A DNA stretch of 64,000 nt, taken from the NCBI GenBank assembly GCA_949291945.1, contig CASEXH010000005.1, positions 1 through 64,000 of the forward strand, in the 5' to 3' direction. The notes beneath the pieces were generated by a model. It was not told where the DNA came from, did not search any database, and was given only the letters and a program-made list of their open reading frames with translations. Made by a program: the position numbers and the translations under genes. This document shows positions 17,421 to 26,043 of the stretch, one piece after another; position 1 is the first letter of the stretch; each line of letters starts with the position of its first letter. This DNA is from an uncultured Bacillota bacterium. Its GTDB lineage: Bacteria > Bacillota > Clostridia > Lachnospirales > Lachnospiraceae.

Positions 17421-19544
17421 ATGAAAGAAATCAGGAAGGTATTATGCCTGAAATATCTGAATATGTTTTCTGTGCCGCTGCAGTTCCTGGCGGTATTTAT
17501 AGGTTACTTCTTTATAGAAGCGATTTCCAGACATTCTATATGGGAAGCTATAAATTTTCTGACAGAACGGCCTCTGGTCTTTCTGTATAACACATTTTTG
17601 ATTTTTACAACTACGCTGATCGTATATCTTTTCAGAAGAAGAGTCTTCTGGAGGACGATTTTTACGATCTTCTGGATGGGACTGGGGATCATCAACGGCG
17701 TACTCCTGTCTACCAGGGTAACTCCTTTTACAGGACCGGACCTGCATATGATCACTGATGCATTTGAGATCGCTGACCGGTATCTGCCTCCCTTCTTTTT
17801 CTGGGTGGTAGTGATTCTGGCAGTGGTAGCAGTGCTGGCTTTAGTGCTGTTGTTTATCAAGGGCCCCAGATACAAAGGAAAGCTTCGCTATAAGGTGAAC
17901 ATTCCTTTGATTATTGTGGGGATACTTGCTTTTGCAGGAACTACCAGGCTGGCTCTGGAGAAGAGAGTTCTTTCCAATTACTTTGGAAATATTGCTTTTG
18001 CTTACGAGGATTACGGATACCCCTACTGCCTTGCCACTACCATTTTTAATACCGGGATCAGCTGCCCCAGGGATTACTCGGAAAGCGCTGTGGAAGAGAT
18101 TGTTGACAGCGAGGAATCACTTCCAGAGACGGGGGACAGCCGGCCAAATATCCTTTTCCTTCAGCTGGAATCCTTTTTTGACCCCACACTGGTCAATTAT
18201 CTGGAACTATCGGAAGATCCCATTCCGAATTTCCGGAAGCTGATGGAGGAGTATTCATCCGGATATTATAAAGTGCCTTCCGTAGGAGCCGGTACAGCTA
18301 ATACAGAGTTTGAATCCATTACCGGAATGAGCATGCATTATTTTGGACCGGGAGAGTATCCTTATAAAGGAATCCTGGAAACAGAAACCTGTGAGAGTGC
18401 AGCTTACGTCCTTAAAGACCTGGGCTATGGCACTCATGCGATCCATAATAATGAAGCTAACTTCTACGGCAGAAAACGGGTGTTTGCTAACCTGGGATTT
18501 GACACTTTTACTTCCTCTGAATATATGTCGGAGCAGGACGATACCAATCCCAACGACTGGATCCGGGATCGGAACCTGACTAAGTATATCCTTCAGGCTA
18601 TGGAGTCTACAGAAGGATCGGATTATGTATATACGATCTCTGTTCAGGGACATGGAGATTATCCGGAAGAACCGGTGCTGGAGGATCCGAAGATTACAGT
18701 ATCTGGCGGCAGTACAGAAGCTCAGGACAATAAATGGGAATACTACTGCAACCAGATCTATGAGATGGACCAGTTTATCGGTGAGCTGACCGATGCTCTG
18801 TCCCAGTTAGATGAGGATGTGGTCCTTGTGATGTACGGTGATCATCTTCCGACTATGGATCTGACAGTGACGGATATGAAGAACCGTTACCTTTTCCAGA
18901 CCCAGTATGTGATCTGGGATAACATGGGCCTGGAGAAACAGGACAAAAACCTGGCAGCCTACCAGATGGCGGCAGAGGTCATGGACCGGGTGGGGATCCA
19001 CGAAGGAAATGTTTTCCGTTTCCACCAGGCCAGAAAGAATACCCAGGATTATCAGGTAGATCTGGAAATGCTCCAGTATGACATTCTTTACGGAGAAAGG
19101 TATGTCTATGGAGGAGAAACTCCGTATGAAAAGACAGATATGAAATTGGGTGTGGTAGATACACAGTTTGACAGTATCGAAGAAATCTCGGAAGGCAGAT
19201 ATTATATCCGGGGGGCTAACTTTACCCAGTCTTCCTATTTGGAAGTGAACGGAGAACTGGTGGAAGCCACCTTTATAGATGAAAATACCCTTCTTGTCCT
19301 TACAGATCTTCTTAAGGACGGAGATGAAGTGGATATTGCCACCAGGAGCAACAGTTCTACCCATAGAGTCCTGACCAGAACAGAAAGCTATATCTATCAT
19401 GAGCCTCAGGAGGGCAGCCAGGAGGCGGTCCTGGCTCCGGTACCGGTCGATGAAGAAGAGGATCAGACCCAGGAAACGGAAGAATCTCAGGCAGTGGGAG
19501 CTTCTGCTGAAGAGGGACAGACGGGAGAAAACCAGGAAGAGTAA
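17421..19544 (+). CDS. LTA-synthase-like sulfatase-domain membrane protein
   Basis: A 707-residue protein with about five N-terminal membrane helices (to residue ~180), then an extracellular alkaline-phosphatase/sulfatase domain like that of lipoteichoic acid synthase. The catalytic site pattern is PSVGAGTANTEFESITGM (the Thr nucleophile) after FLQLESFFDP, with a metal-binding HGDHLP-like YGDHLP near residue 475. These enzymes transfer glycerol-phosphate from phosphatidylglycerol. A C-terminal extension (about 560-707) carries a beta-type domain and a Gln/Glu-rich tail, absent from classic LtaS, so glycolipid or sugar-specific substrates are possible. AGGAGAG ribosome site upstream. Confidence 0.85.
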   Translation: MKEIRKVLCLKYLNMFSVPLQFLAVFIGYFFIEAISRHSIWEAINFLTERPLVFLYNTFLIFTTTLIVYLFRRRVFWRTIFTIFWMGLGIINGVLLSTRVTPFTGPDLHMITDAFEIADRYLPPFFFWVVVILAVVAVLALVLLFIKGPRYKGKLRYKVNIPLIIVGILAFAGTTRLALEKRVLSNYFGNIAFAYEDYGYPYCLATTIFNTGISCPRDYSESAVEEIVDSEESLPETGDSRPNILFLQLESFFDPTLVNYLELSEDPIPNFRKLMEEYSSGYYKVPSVGAGTANTEFESITGMSMHYFGPGEYPYKGILETETCESAAYVLKDLGYGTHAIHNNEANFYGRKRVFANLGFDTFTSSEYMSEQDDTNPNDWIRDRNLTKYILQAMESTEGSDYVYTISVQGHGDYPEEPVLEDPKITVSGGSTEAQDNKWEYYCNQIYEMDQFIGELTDALSQLDEDVVLVMYGDHLPTMDLTVTDMKNRYLFQTQYVIWDNMGLEKQDKNLAAYQMAAEVMDRVGIHEGNVFRFHQARKNTQDYQVDLEMLQYDILYGERYVYGGETPYEKTDMKLGVVDTQFDSIEEISEGRYYIRGANFTQSSYLEVNGELVEATFIDENTLLVLTDLLKDGDEVDIATRSNSSTHRVLTRTESYIYHEPQEGSQEAVLAPVPVDEEEDQTQETEESQAVGASAEEGQTGENQEE

Positions 19545-19584
19545 AGAGCTTTTTTCTTCAGGCGACATAATTTGCTTGCATATT

Positions 19585-19667
19585 GCCACCACTTCATTAT
19601 AATGATAAGTGACCCCGGCATCATACTTCGGGGCATGGCATTATAAAAGAAGTGGTGGCTTTTCTTT
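19585..19667 (+). terminator. Long terminator-like hairpin after the LTA-synthase-like gene
   Basis: GCCACCACTTC (19585-19595) pairs with GAAGTGGTGGC (19649-19659). Inside, ATTATAATG (19596-19604) pairs with CATTATAA (19639-19646) and CCCCG (19613-19617) with CGGGG (19629-19633). A T-rich tail follows at 19660-19667. The 75-nt nested structure is larger than ordinary intrinsic terminators. Confidence 0.75.
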
Positions 19668-19671
19668 ACTA

Positions 19672-19750
19672 TGAAAGCCCAGTCTAAAAGCAACGGAGCA
19701 ATCCGTGGGCTTTCAAAAGCAGCGGAGCCCGCCAGGACAGGTGGGCTGCT
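19672..19750. repeat. Tandem hairpins between the LTA-synthase-like gene and folC
   Basis: TGAAAGCCCA (19672-19681) pairs perfectly with TGGGCTTTCA (19706-19715), enclosing CGGA-GCAA-TCCG. It is followed by AGCAGC (19719-19724) with GCTGCT (19745-19750) plus inner GCCC/GGGC. No gene is seen here. Function unknown: RNA structure or intergenic repeat. Confidence 0.5.
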
Positions 19751-19784
19751 GAAAACCATTTCTGCAGGATAGGAGGGATACAGC

Positions 19785-21086
19785 TTGTTCACTTATGAAG
19801 AAGCGGTTCAATATATCGAAGATATACCGAAGTTTACAACAAAAAATAAACTGGAACATACCAGACACTGCCTGGATCTTTTAGGAAATCCTGATGAAGG
19901 AAAAAAGATCATTCACGTAGCAGGAACCAATGGGAAAGGCAGCGTCTGTGCTTTTATCTCCACCATGTTGGAGGAAGGCGGCTATAAATGCGGATTGTTC
20001 ACCTCTCCCCATCTGGTGAAGATCAACGAACGTTTTCAGATTAATGAGGTGATGGTTTCCGATGAGATTTTTCTGGAGGCCTTCTGCCGTGTGAAGAAAC
20101 TGGCAGATTTTCTGGTGGAAAAAGGCGACTACCATCCAACATATTTTGAGTTTCTATTTCTCATGGGTATGCTGATTTTTGCAAAAGAAGAGGTTGATTA
20201 TATTGTACTGGAAACCGGACTGGGCGGAAGGCTGGATGCCACCAACTCTGTCAGGAAGCCTCTTGCTTGTGTGATCACTTCCATCAGTCTGGATCATGTA
20301 GAATATCTGGGCAATACCATCCGGGAGATTGCAGGAGAAAAGGCCGGGATCATCAAACCGGGAGTGCCGGTGATCTTTGACGGCAATAATCAGGAAGCCG
20401 CAGAGGTGATAAGGGCCCGGGCCGAAAGTCTGGGATGCCCCTGGTATGAAATGAAAGAGAAAAATCAGGAACTGAAAGACTATACCCCTGAGGGGATCCG
20501 CTTTGTTTCTGATTCCAGAGTATATGGGGAGATAGAACTTTTTATTCCCTTTATCGCCAGATACCAGATGATGAATGCAGCTCTGGCTCTGGAGACCATG
20601 GGGGTTCTGAAAAAGGATCACCATCTGGAGAAAGAAACTCTGATCCAGGGTATGAAGAATACCCGCTGGCAGGGAAGGATGGAGACCATACTTCCCGGGG
20701 TGATCGTAGACGGTGCCCATAACGAGGATGGCATTGCAAAGTTTGCAGAGACTGTAGAATTCTTTCAGAAGGACTATCCCATCACACTTCTGTTTTCCAC
20801 AGTATCGGACAAGGACTTCCGGGATATGATCCATGAGATCTGCCGTGGACTGCACTTTTCCTGTGTGGTGACTACGGAGATCTGGGGAAGCAGAAAGCAG
20901 TCGGCCGCAGAGCTGGCAGAGCTTTTTAAAAAAGAGGGATGCCGGAATGTACATGCGCAGCCGGATCCGGAAAAGGCATTTGATATGGCATATGCACAGA
21001 AGGGGAATGGCCTGATGTTTGTGGCTGGTTCTCTCTATCTTGCAGGGGAGATAAAAGATTATGTAAGGAGGACGTTCCATGATTAA
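19785..21086 (+). CDS. folC: Folylpolyglutamate synthase / dihydrofolate synthase
   Basis: A 433-residue Mur-ligase-fold enzyme that adds glutamate to folates. Motifs are VAGTNGKGSVCAF (P-loop, near residue 47-59), LETGLGGRLDATN near 145 and DGAHNEDG near 310. The start is TTG 19785: AGGAGGG at 19772 is at the right distance and no upstream ATG fits. It heads a group with a 49-residue protein overlapping its end and the zinc-ribbon TPR gene. Confidence 0.93.
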   Translation: MFTYEEAVQYIEDIPKFTTKNKLEHTRHCLDLLGNPDEGKKIIHVAGTNGKGSVCAFISTMLEEGGYKCGLFTSPHLVKINERFQINEVMVSDEIFLEAFCRVKKLADFLVEKGDYHPTYFEFLFLMGMLIFAKEEVDYIVLETGLGGRLDATNSVRKPLACVITSISLDHVEYLGNTIREIAGEKAGIIKPGVPVIFDGNNQEAAEVIRARAESLGCPWYEMKEKNQELKDYTPEGIRFVSDSRVYGEIELFIPFIARYQMMNAALALETMGVLKKDHHLEKETLIQGMKNTRWQGRMETILPGVIVDGAHNEDGIAKFAETVEFFQKDYPITLLFSTVSDKDFRDMIHEICRGLHFSCVVTTEIWGSRKQSAAELAELFKKEGCRNVHAQPDPEKAFDMAYAQKGNGLMFVAGSLYLAGEIKDYVRRTFHD

Positions 21087-21228
21087 TTTTGAAGAAGAAC
21101 TGAAAAAATTTCAGCCCTGTCTGGAAGTGGACGATGCAGAAGGCGCCATTTACCGGCAGGATCTGACGGATGTGATCGATATCCTGAAAGAGATAATAAA
21201 AGACAACAGCAGCACTTCAGATAAATAG
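21079..21228 (+). CDS. Small 49-residue protein overlapping folC
   Basis: A short open reading frame beginning ATG 21079, eight bases inside the end of folC, with a strong AAGGAGG site (21065-21071). The product is acidic (MINFEEELKKFQPCLEV at its start) with an amphipathic helical middle (DVIDILKEII) and a polar end. No recognisable domain. The good ribosome site, folC overlap and clean frame to the next gene support translation. Its function is unknown. Confidence 0.7.
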   Translation: MINFEEELKKFQPCLEVDDAEGAIYRQDLTDVIDILKEIIKDNSSTSDK

Positions 21229-21239
21229 GGGAGAAGTTT

Positions 21240-22736
21240 ATGAATTGTATGATATGCAACGCTCCACTGACCGCCTCTGAGTATTGCCCTAAGTGCGGAT
21301 GCAGGGTAACAGCCCAGAAAAAAGCCTGGGCTCTGTCAAATCTTTATTATAACCAGGGCCTTGAAAAAGCCCAGGTGAGGGATCTGTCAGGAGCCATTAC
21401 CTGTCTGAAGCGAAGCCTGAAAATGAACAAACTGAACATACAGGCCAGAAATCTGCTGGGCTTGGTTTATTTTGAAACAGGAGAAGTGGTGGCGGCTCTC
21501 AGCCACTGGGTAATCAGTAAAAATATGATGCCTCAGGGAAACATAGCAGTGGGCTATATTGAAAAACTCCAAAAAGACGGAAACCGGCTGGATGAGATCA
21601 ACAATAGTATAAGAAAATATAATCAGTGTCTGGAATACTGCAGAAGCGGTAATACAGATATGGCTAAATTGCAGCTGAAAAAGGTATTGGCCAGCAATCC
21701 AAAGCTGATTAAAGGCTATCATCTCCTTTCTTTAATCTATATCCATGAAGAAGAATATGAGAAGGCCAGAAGACAGTTGAAAACAGCGGCCAAGATCGAT
21801 AAGAGCAATACAACTACTTTGAGATTTCTTAAAGAAGTAGAAGAACAGACCGGAAGGCGGACAAATCTGGAGCCACGGTTTGGCATGCGGGAGAAAGAGA
21901 GGGAGGGAAAGGACGGAAGTCTGGTCTACCGGTCCGGAAATGATATTGTGATACAGCCTCCTGAATTTCGGGAAAAGACCATCACGAATACCCTGGTAAA
22001 TCTTGTCTTGGGACTGGTGGTGGGCGCAGCGGCGCTCTGGTTTTTGGTGGTGCCTGCCATTACTCAGAATGTCAACGAAGCGGCGAATCAGAAAGTGGTA
22101 GACTATAGCAATCAGATGGCCACCCAGGCAGCGGAACTGGAGCGCCTTCAGGAACAGATGACTGCATCTCAGGAATCTGTGGATACGGCCCAGAGCCAGA
22201 TTGAAGCAGCCCAGAAACAAACTACTGATTATGAGAATCTTTTAAAGGCCTGGGATGAGTATCAGCAGGGCAACTTTACCAATGCAGCTAATGCCATTGC
22301 AGAGGTGAGTTCAGATTCTCTTTCGGTAGAAGGAAAGAGTATCTATGACACTATTATGAACCAGGTGGGAGATACTTTGAAAAGACAGTACCGGGATGAA
22401 GGCATCAATTATATAAACGCAGGAAATTATGATGCCGCCATTGAGAGCTTGACGAAGGCTGTAAATATCGGCACCCAGGACCGGAGATCTATGTATTATC
22501 TGGCTCAGGCCTATGCGGGAAAAGGCGATGTGGCAAATGCAGTTTCCTGGTATCAGAAAGTAGTGGATAATTATCCGGGTACCCAAAATGCCCTGGATGC
22601 CCAGGACTATATCGATCAGCATGAAGATGAGATCTCCACAGAGGACAGCCAAGGAGACAACCAGAGTGAAGACGGCGAGAGCACCCAGGACAACAGTACT
22701 GATGAAGAAAATACGGAAGAAGGAACCGAAGGTTAA
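21240..22736 (+). CDS. Zinc-ribbon and TPR-repeat membrane protein
   Basis: A 498-residue protein with an N-terminal zinc ribbon (CMICNAPLTASEYCPKCGCR, four Cys at the ends), then TPR-like helical repeats (residues ~30-210), one transmembrane segment at about 248-270, a coiled coil, and further TPR units (about 370-455) ending in an acidic Glu/Asp/Gln/Ser/Thr-rich tail. The topology suggests a cytosolic sensor half and an outside TPR half. The specific role is unknown; it has no catalytic motif. Confidence 0.75.
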   Translation: MNCMICNAPLTASEYCPKCGCRVTAQKKAWALSNLYYNQGLEKAQVRDLSGAITCLKRSLKMNKLNIQARNLLGLVYFETGEVVAALSHWVISKNMMPQGNIAVGYIEKLQKDGNRLDEINNSIRKYNQCLEYCRSGNTDMAKLQLKKVLASNPKLIKGYHLLSLIYIHEEEYEKARRQLKTAAKIDKSNTTTLRFLKEVEEQTGRRTNLEPRFGMREKEREGKDGSLVYRSGNDIVIQPPEFREKTITNTLVNLVLGLVVGAAALWFLVVPAITQNVNEAANQKVVDYSNQMATQAAELERLQEQMTASQESVDTAQSQIEAAQKQTTDYENLLKAWDEYQQGNFTNAANAIAEVSSDSLSVEGKSIYDTIMNQVGDTLKRQYRDEGINYINAGNYDAAIESLTKAVNIGTQDRRSMYYLAQAYAGKGDVANAVSWYQKVVDNYPGTQNALDAQDYIDQHEDEISTEDSQGDNQSEDGESTQDNSTDEENTEEGTEG

Positions 22737-22771
22737 AATGTGGCTGCACATACATAAGAGGAACCTTGGGG

Positions 22772-22806
22772 AAAAGGAGCTTTTAGAAAAGGCTCCTTTT
22801 TCTATA
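22772..22806 (+). terminator. Rho-independent terminator after the TPR gene
   Basis: AAAAGGAGC (22772-22780) pairs with GCTCCTTTT (22792-22800), followed by TCT. It separates the folC group from the spoIIA operon. Confidence 0.85.
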
Positions 22807-22869
22807 CGCCAAAATCAGAGAAATGCCCTCTAAAGATGAGGGGGAGTATGGATAGAAAGGGGACAGATT

Positions 22870-23205
22870 ATGGAAGAATATATGAAAAAAAGAGGGACAA
22901 TGCTTATCGTGTACATTCCCAGGGAGCTGGACCATCATTTTGTCCAGAAGATTACCGGAACCATAGACCAGGAGCTGGAAAGGGGAGCAGTAAGGCAGTT
23001 GGTCTTTGATTTTTCAGATACAGATTTTATGGACAGTTCAGGGATCGGGATGATCATGGGAAGAAAACGTCTCTTAAGCTACAGCGGCGGCACTGTCAGC
23101 GCCATTCATGTTAATGACAGGATCTTACGGATTATGCAGCTTTCGGGAATTTACAAACATATTGAGATCAGCCAGGAACCTGTGTGGAACCACAGGAAAA
23201 GATAG
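22870..23205 (+). CDS. spoIIAA: Anti-sigma-F factor antagonist SpoIIAA
   Basis: A 111-residue STAS-domain protein. The motif DSSGIGMIMGRKR holds the Ser phosphorylated by SpoIIAB and dephosphorylated by SpoIIE in the forespore. In the unphosphorylated form it releases sigma-F. First gene of spoIIAA-spoIIAB-sigF, with 12- and 8-bp gaps. Ribosome site AAAGGGGA upstream. Confidence 0.95.
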   Translation: MEEYMKKRGTMLIVYIPRELDHHFVQKITGTIDQELERGAVRQLVFDFSDTDFMDSSGIGMIMGRKRLLSYSGGTVSAIHVNDRILRIMQLSGIYKHIEISQEPVWNHRKR

Positions 23206-23217
23206 GAGGACCCGGCT

Positions 23218-23661
23218 ATGGAAAAGAAAAATGAGATGATCTTGGAAGTAGAAAGCAGATCCTGTAATGAAGGACTGGTACGGATAGCAGTAGCGGCTTT
23301 CAGCACCCAGCTGAATCCTACTCTGGAAGAGGTGGCAGATATAAAAACAGCAGTTTCTGAGGCGATTACCAACTGCATTGTTCATGCTTATGATAAGGGA
23401 ACAGAGAAAATACGGATAGAGTGCAGGAATGATCAAAGAGAACTGACTGTAGTGGTGAAGGATACAGGAAAAGGAATTGCAGATGTTGAGAAGGCCATGG
23501 AGCCTTTGTATACCACCAAACCGGAACAGGACCGATCCGGCATGGGATTTGCCTTTATGGAAGCTTTTATGGATCAAGTGGCAGTAGAGTCAGAACCGGG
23601 GAAGGGGACCACTGTGACTATGAAAAAGCTCATCGGAAGACAGAATCCGGTTTTTGAATAG
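23218..23661 (+). CDS. spoIIAB: Anti-sigma-F factor SpoIIAB
   Basis: A 147-residue GHKL-type serine kinase and anti-sigma factor. The N box (EAITNCIVHAY, about residues 43-53), G1 box DTGKGI and G2 box GMGFAFME are all intact. It binds sigma-F and phosphorylates SpoIIAA. Second gene of the operon with a good AGGAGG site. Confidence 0.95.
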   Translation: MEKKNEMILEVESRSCNEGLVRIAVAAFSTQLNPTLEEVADIKTAVSEAITNCIVHAYDKGTEKIRIECRNDQRELTVVVKDTGKGIADVEKAMEPLYTTKPEQDRSGMGFAFMEAFMDQVAVESEPGKGTTVTMKKLIGRQNPVFE

Positions 23662-23669
23662 GAGGGCGT

Positions 23670-24383
23670 ATGGACGATATCCTTGCCCTTATCGGGCGTG
23701 TGCACCAGGGAGATAAGGAAGCAAGAGATATACTGGCAGAAAAAAATATGGGGCTGGTCCACAGTATTGCGAAAAGGTTTCAGAACCGGGGTGTAGAGAT
23801 AGAGGATCTGATCCAGATTGGGAGCATAGGCCTGCTGAAAGCTATAGACAAATTTGATCTTTCATATAATGTGAAATTTTCAACCTATGCGGTGCCTATG
23901 ATCACAGGAGAGATCAAGCGTTATCTCCGGGATGACGGTATGGTGAAGGTCAGCCGTTCTTTGAAGGAGACGGCAGCCAAAGCTTATGCGGCCAGAGAAC
24001 AGCTTCTTCAGAAGGAGAACCGGGAACCGGATATGGAAGAGCTGGCAGCAGAGGTAGGGATTTCCAGAGAGGAACTGGTCATGGCCCTGGAAGCAGGGGC
24101 GCAGATAGAGTCCCTTCAAAAAACAATCTATGAAAGCGAGGGCAGCGACATTTCTCTGGAAGATAAACTGCCCCAGGAAAAAAGCCAGCAGGAGGAAATC
24201 CTGAATAAAATGTTTCTGGAGGAAATACTGGGAGATTTAAGCGCTAAAGAGCGTGAACTGATCTATCTGCGTTTCTTTCAGGAAAAAACCCAGGCTTATA
24301 TAGGAGAAAAAATGGGGCTGTCCCAAGTCCAGGTCTCCAGGATGGAGAAAAAAATACTGGGACGCCTTCGGGAAAAACTGTAG
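23670..24383 (+). CDS. sigF: Forespore-specific sigma factor F
   Basis: A 237-residue sigma-70-family factor (no region 1.1). Region 2 is visible in DLIQIGSIGLLKAIDKFDLSYNVKFSTY, here truncated in quotation to its landmarks FSTYAVPMITGEIKR, and region 4 in MGLSQVQVSRMEKK. Position directly after spoIIAB and before spoVA identifies it as sigma-F, controlling the first forespore genes. Confidence 0.95.
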   Translation: MDDILALIGRVHQGDKEARDILAEKNMGLVHSIAKRFQNRGVEIEDLIQIGSIGLLKAIDKFDLSYNVKFSTYAVPMITGEIKRYLRDDGMVKVSRSLKETAAKAYAAREQLLQKENREPDMEELAAEVGISREELVMALEAGAQIESLQKTIYESEGSDISLEDKLPQEKSQQEEILNKMFLEEILGDLSAKERELIYLRFFQEKTQAYIGEKMGLSQVQVSRMEKKILGRLREKL

Positions 24384-24391
24384 ACAGATGA

Positions 24392-24421
24392 GAATAATTC
24401 CTTCCCTGAAAAGAGATAATA
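24392..24421 (+). promoter_or_regulatory. Candidate sigma-G-type promoter of spoVA
   Basis: GAATA (24392-24396) and GATAATA (24415-24421) are 18 bp apart, close to the GHATR-N18-CATnnTA pattern of sigma-G promoters with a G in place of C at the first -10 base. It lies between sigF and spoVAA, where a forespore promoter is expected. Confidence 0.5.
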
Positions 24422-24483
24422 TAACCCAGAGGAAGCAGTTCCTGACAGAGGTGCAGACCTTTTTTTAACACAGGGAGGTTTTT

Positions 24484-25113
24484 ATGAGCGAAATTTTATA
24501 TTTACAAACAGAGAAAAATGTGGAGGTCCACAGCCCCCAGGTCTGCTTGGGAGATGTGGCAAAGCTGGCCTGCAATGACCAGAAAGTGCTGGACCGGAAT
24601 CTGGTCCGCCGGGTCATGACCATACCGGACCATGCCCAGGGAAGATATGTGGTCTCAGCAGTGGATATGGTAAGAGCTATTGCCCGGGAGGAGAAAAATC
24701 TGGATGTAACCCATATAGGAGAGGCCAATGTTATCGTCACCTACAAAGAGCCTGCAAAAGCAGGAAGATGGAAAGAGTATATAAAGACAGTATTTGTCTG
24801 TATCCTCTCCTTTTTCGGTGCGGCTTTTTCAATCATGACTTTCAACAATGACGTAGATATACAGACCCTTTTCCCCAAATTGTATTTCCAGCTTACCGGG
24901 ATTAGGCCGGAGGGATGGACTCTTCTGGAATTCAGTTATTCCCTGGGGATCGGGATCGGTGTTCTATTCTTTTTTAATCATTTCGGGCATGGAAAGATTA
25001 CCAAAGATCCCTCCCCTATAGAAGTACAGATGCGTACTTATGAGGAAGATGTGGACAAAACTCTCATTGCAGATAAAAACAGGAGAAAAGGCGGAAAGGA
25101 GCAGAACACATGA
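24484..25113 (+). CDS. spoVAA: Stage V sporulation protein AA
   Basis: A 209-residue protein with a cytosolic N-terminal domain and two membrane segments (about residues 98-118 and 148-170). Its position at the head of spoVAA-AB-AC-AD-AE and the pattern of membrane segments fit SpoVAA. The SpoVA complex carries dipicolinic acid into and out of the spore. Ribosome site GGGAGG is right upstream; a short AGGT-GCAG-ACCT hairpin with T-run (24449-24466) precedes it. Confidence 0.9.
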   Translation: MSEILYLQTEKNVEVHSPQVCLGDVAKLACNDQKVLDRNLVRRVMTIPDHAQGRYVVSAVDMVRAIAREEKNLDVTHIGEANVIVTYKEPAKAGRWKEYIKTVFVCILSFFGAAFSIMTFNNDVDIQTLFPKLYFQLTGIRPEGWTLLEFSYSLGIGIGVLFFFNHFGHGKITKDPSPIEVQMRTYEEDVDKTLIADKNRRKGGKEQNT

Positions 25114-25520
25114 ATCTGGGACTTATCATTACCGGAATTGCAGGTGTCTGCGGAGGTGCTGTTGTTGCAGCTGCCCTGTCAGCCTTTATCATAGGCTTGG
25201 GGATTATTCCCAGGTATGCAGGTATCACCCATACAGGAAGACACATTCTTTTATATGAGGATTTTCTGGTGGCAGGGTGTATTGCAGGAAATCTTATTTC
25301 TGTATACTGCCTCCAGATATCTGTGGGAAGTATTGGTGCCGGTCTTACAGGACTTTTTTTCGGTATTTTTCTGGGAAGCTGGATCATTGCCCTGGGGGAA
25401 GTGGTAAATGCCTTTGCTATAGCAGCCAGACGTCTGGGAATAAGTAAAGGAGCGTTACTGATCATTATTTCCATTGCTGTGGGAAAAATACTGGGAAGTC
25501 TTCTTCAGCTGTGTGTATAA
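25110..25520 (+). CDS. spoVAB: Stage V sporulation protein AB
   Basis: A 136-residue, largely hydrophobic protein with four membrane segments. It starts inside the spoVAA stop (ATGA overlap of 4 bp), so translation is coupled. Family: SpoVAB, which together with the other SpoVA proteins is needed for dipicolinate handling in the spore membrane. Confidence 0.9.
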   Translation: MNLGLIITGIAGVCGGAVVAAALSAFIIGLGIIPRYAGITHTGRHILLYEDFLVAGCIAGNLISVYCLQISVGSIGAGLTGLFFGIFLGSWIIALGEVVNAFAIAARRLGISKGALLIIISIAVGKILGSLLQLCV

Positions 25521-25572
25521 AACCCGGTGCAGCCCGCATACTAGATTTAGAAACAAAAAGGAGGGAAAGGCT

Positions 25573-26043
25573 ATGGAGCAGCCGCAGAAGGAACAGGAAA
25601 AAGCGAAAAAATATGAAAAATATGTTAAAAAGAAGACACCCGTCCACTCATTGGCAAAAAACATGTGGGGGGCATTTATAAGCGGCGGTCTTATCTGTAC
25701 ATTAGGACAGGGGGTTTTAAACCTGTGCCAGTGGCTGGGATTGGATAAAGAGACCGCAGGGTCCTGGACTTCTCTGATCCTGGTATTTTTTAGTGTACTT
25801 CTTACGGGATTGAATGTTTATCCCAAGTTTGCAAAATGGGGAGGAGCAGGAACTTTAGTACCCATCACAGGTTTTGCCAACTCTGTGGCAGCCCCGGCCA
25901 TTGAGTATCAGAAGGAAGGCCAGGTATTCGGTATCGGCTGTAAGATCTTTACCATTGCCGGACCTGTTATCCTTTACGGGATTCTGGTTTCTTCTCTTCT
26001 GGGACTGATCTATTATTTTCTTCATATGTGGGGGATTGTGTAA
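25573..26043 (+). CDS. spoVAC: Stage V sporulation protein AC
   Basis: A 156-residue membrane protein with a Lys/Glu-rich cytosolic start and about four membrane segments; the motif GFANSVAAPAIEYQKEG is characteristic of SpoVAC/SpoVAE. It is the mechanosensitive-channel-like component of SpoVA. Start 25573 follows GGAGGGAAAGG; a longer frame to 25474 overlaps spoVAB and lacks support. Confidence 0.93.
   Translation: MEQPQKEQEKAKKYEKYVKKKTPVHSLAKNMWGAFISGGLICTLGQGVLNLCQWLGLDKETAGSWTSLILVFFSVLLTGLNVYPKFAKWGGAGTLVPITGFANSVAAPAIEYQKEGQVFGIGCKIFTIAGPVILYGILVSSLLGLIYYFLHMWGIV

Noticed and set aside
24445..24470. AGGT-GCAG-ACCT hairpin with T-run after sigF
   Set aside because: Stem of only four to five pairs; too weak to call a terminator with confidence, especially since spoVA may be partly read from upstream.
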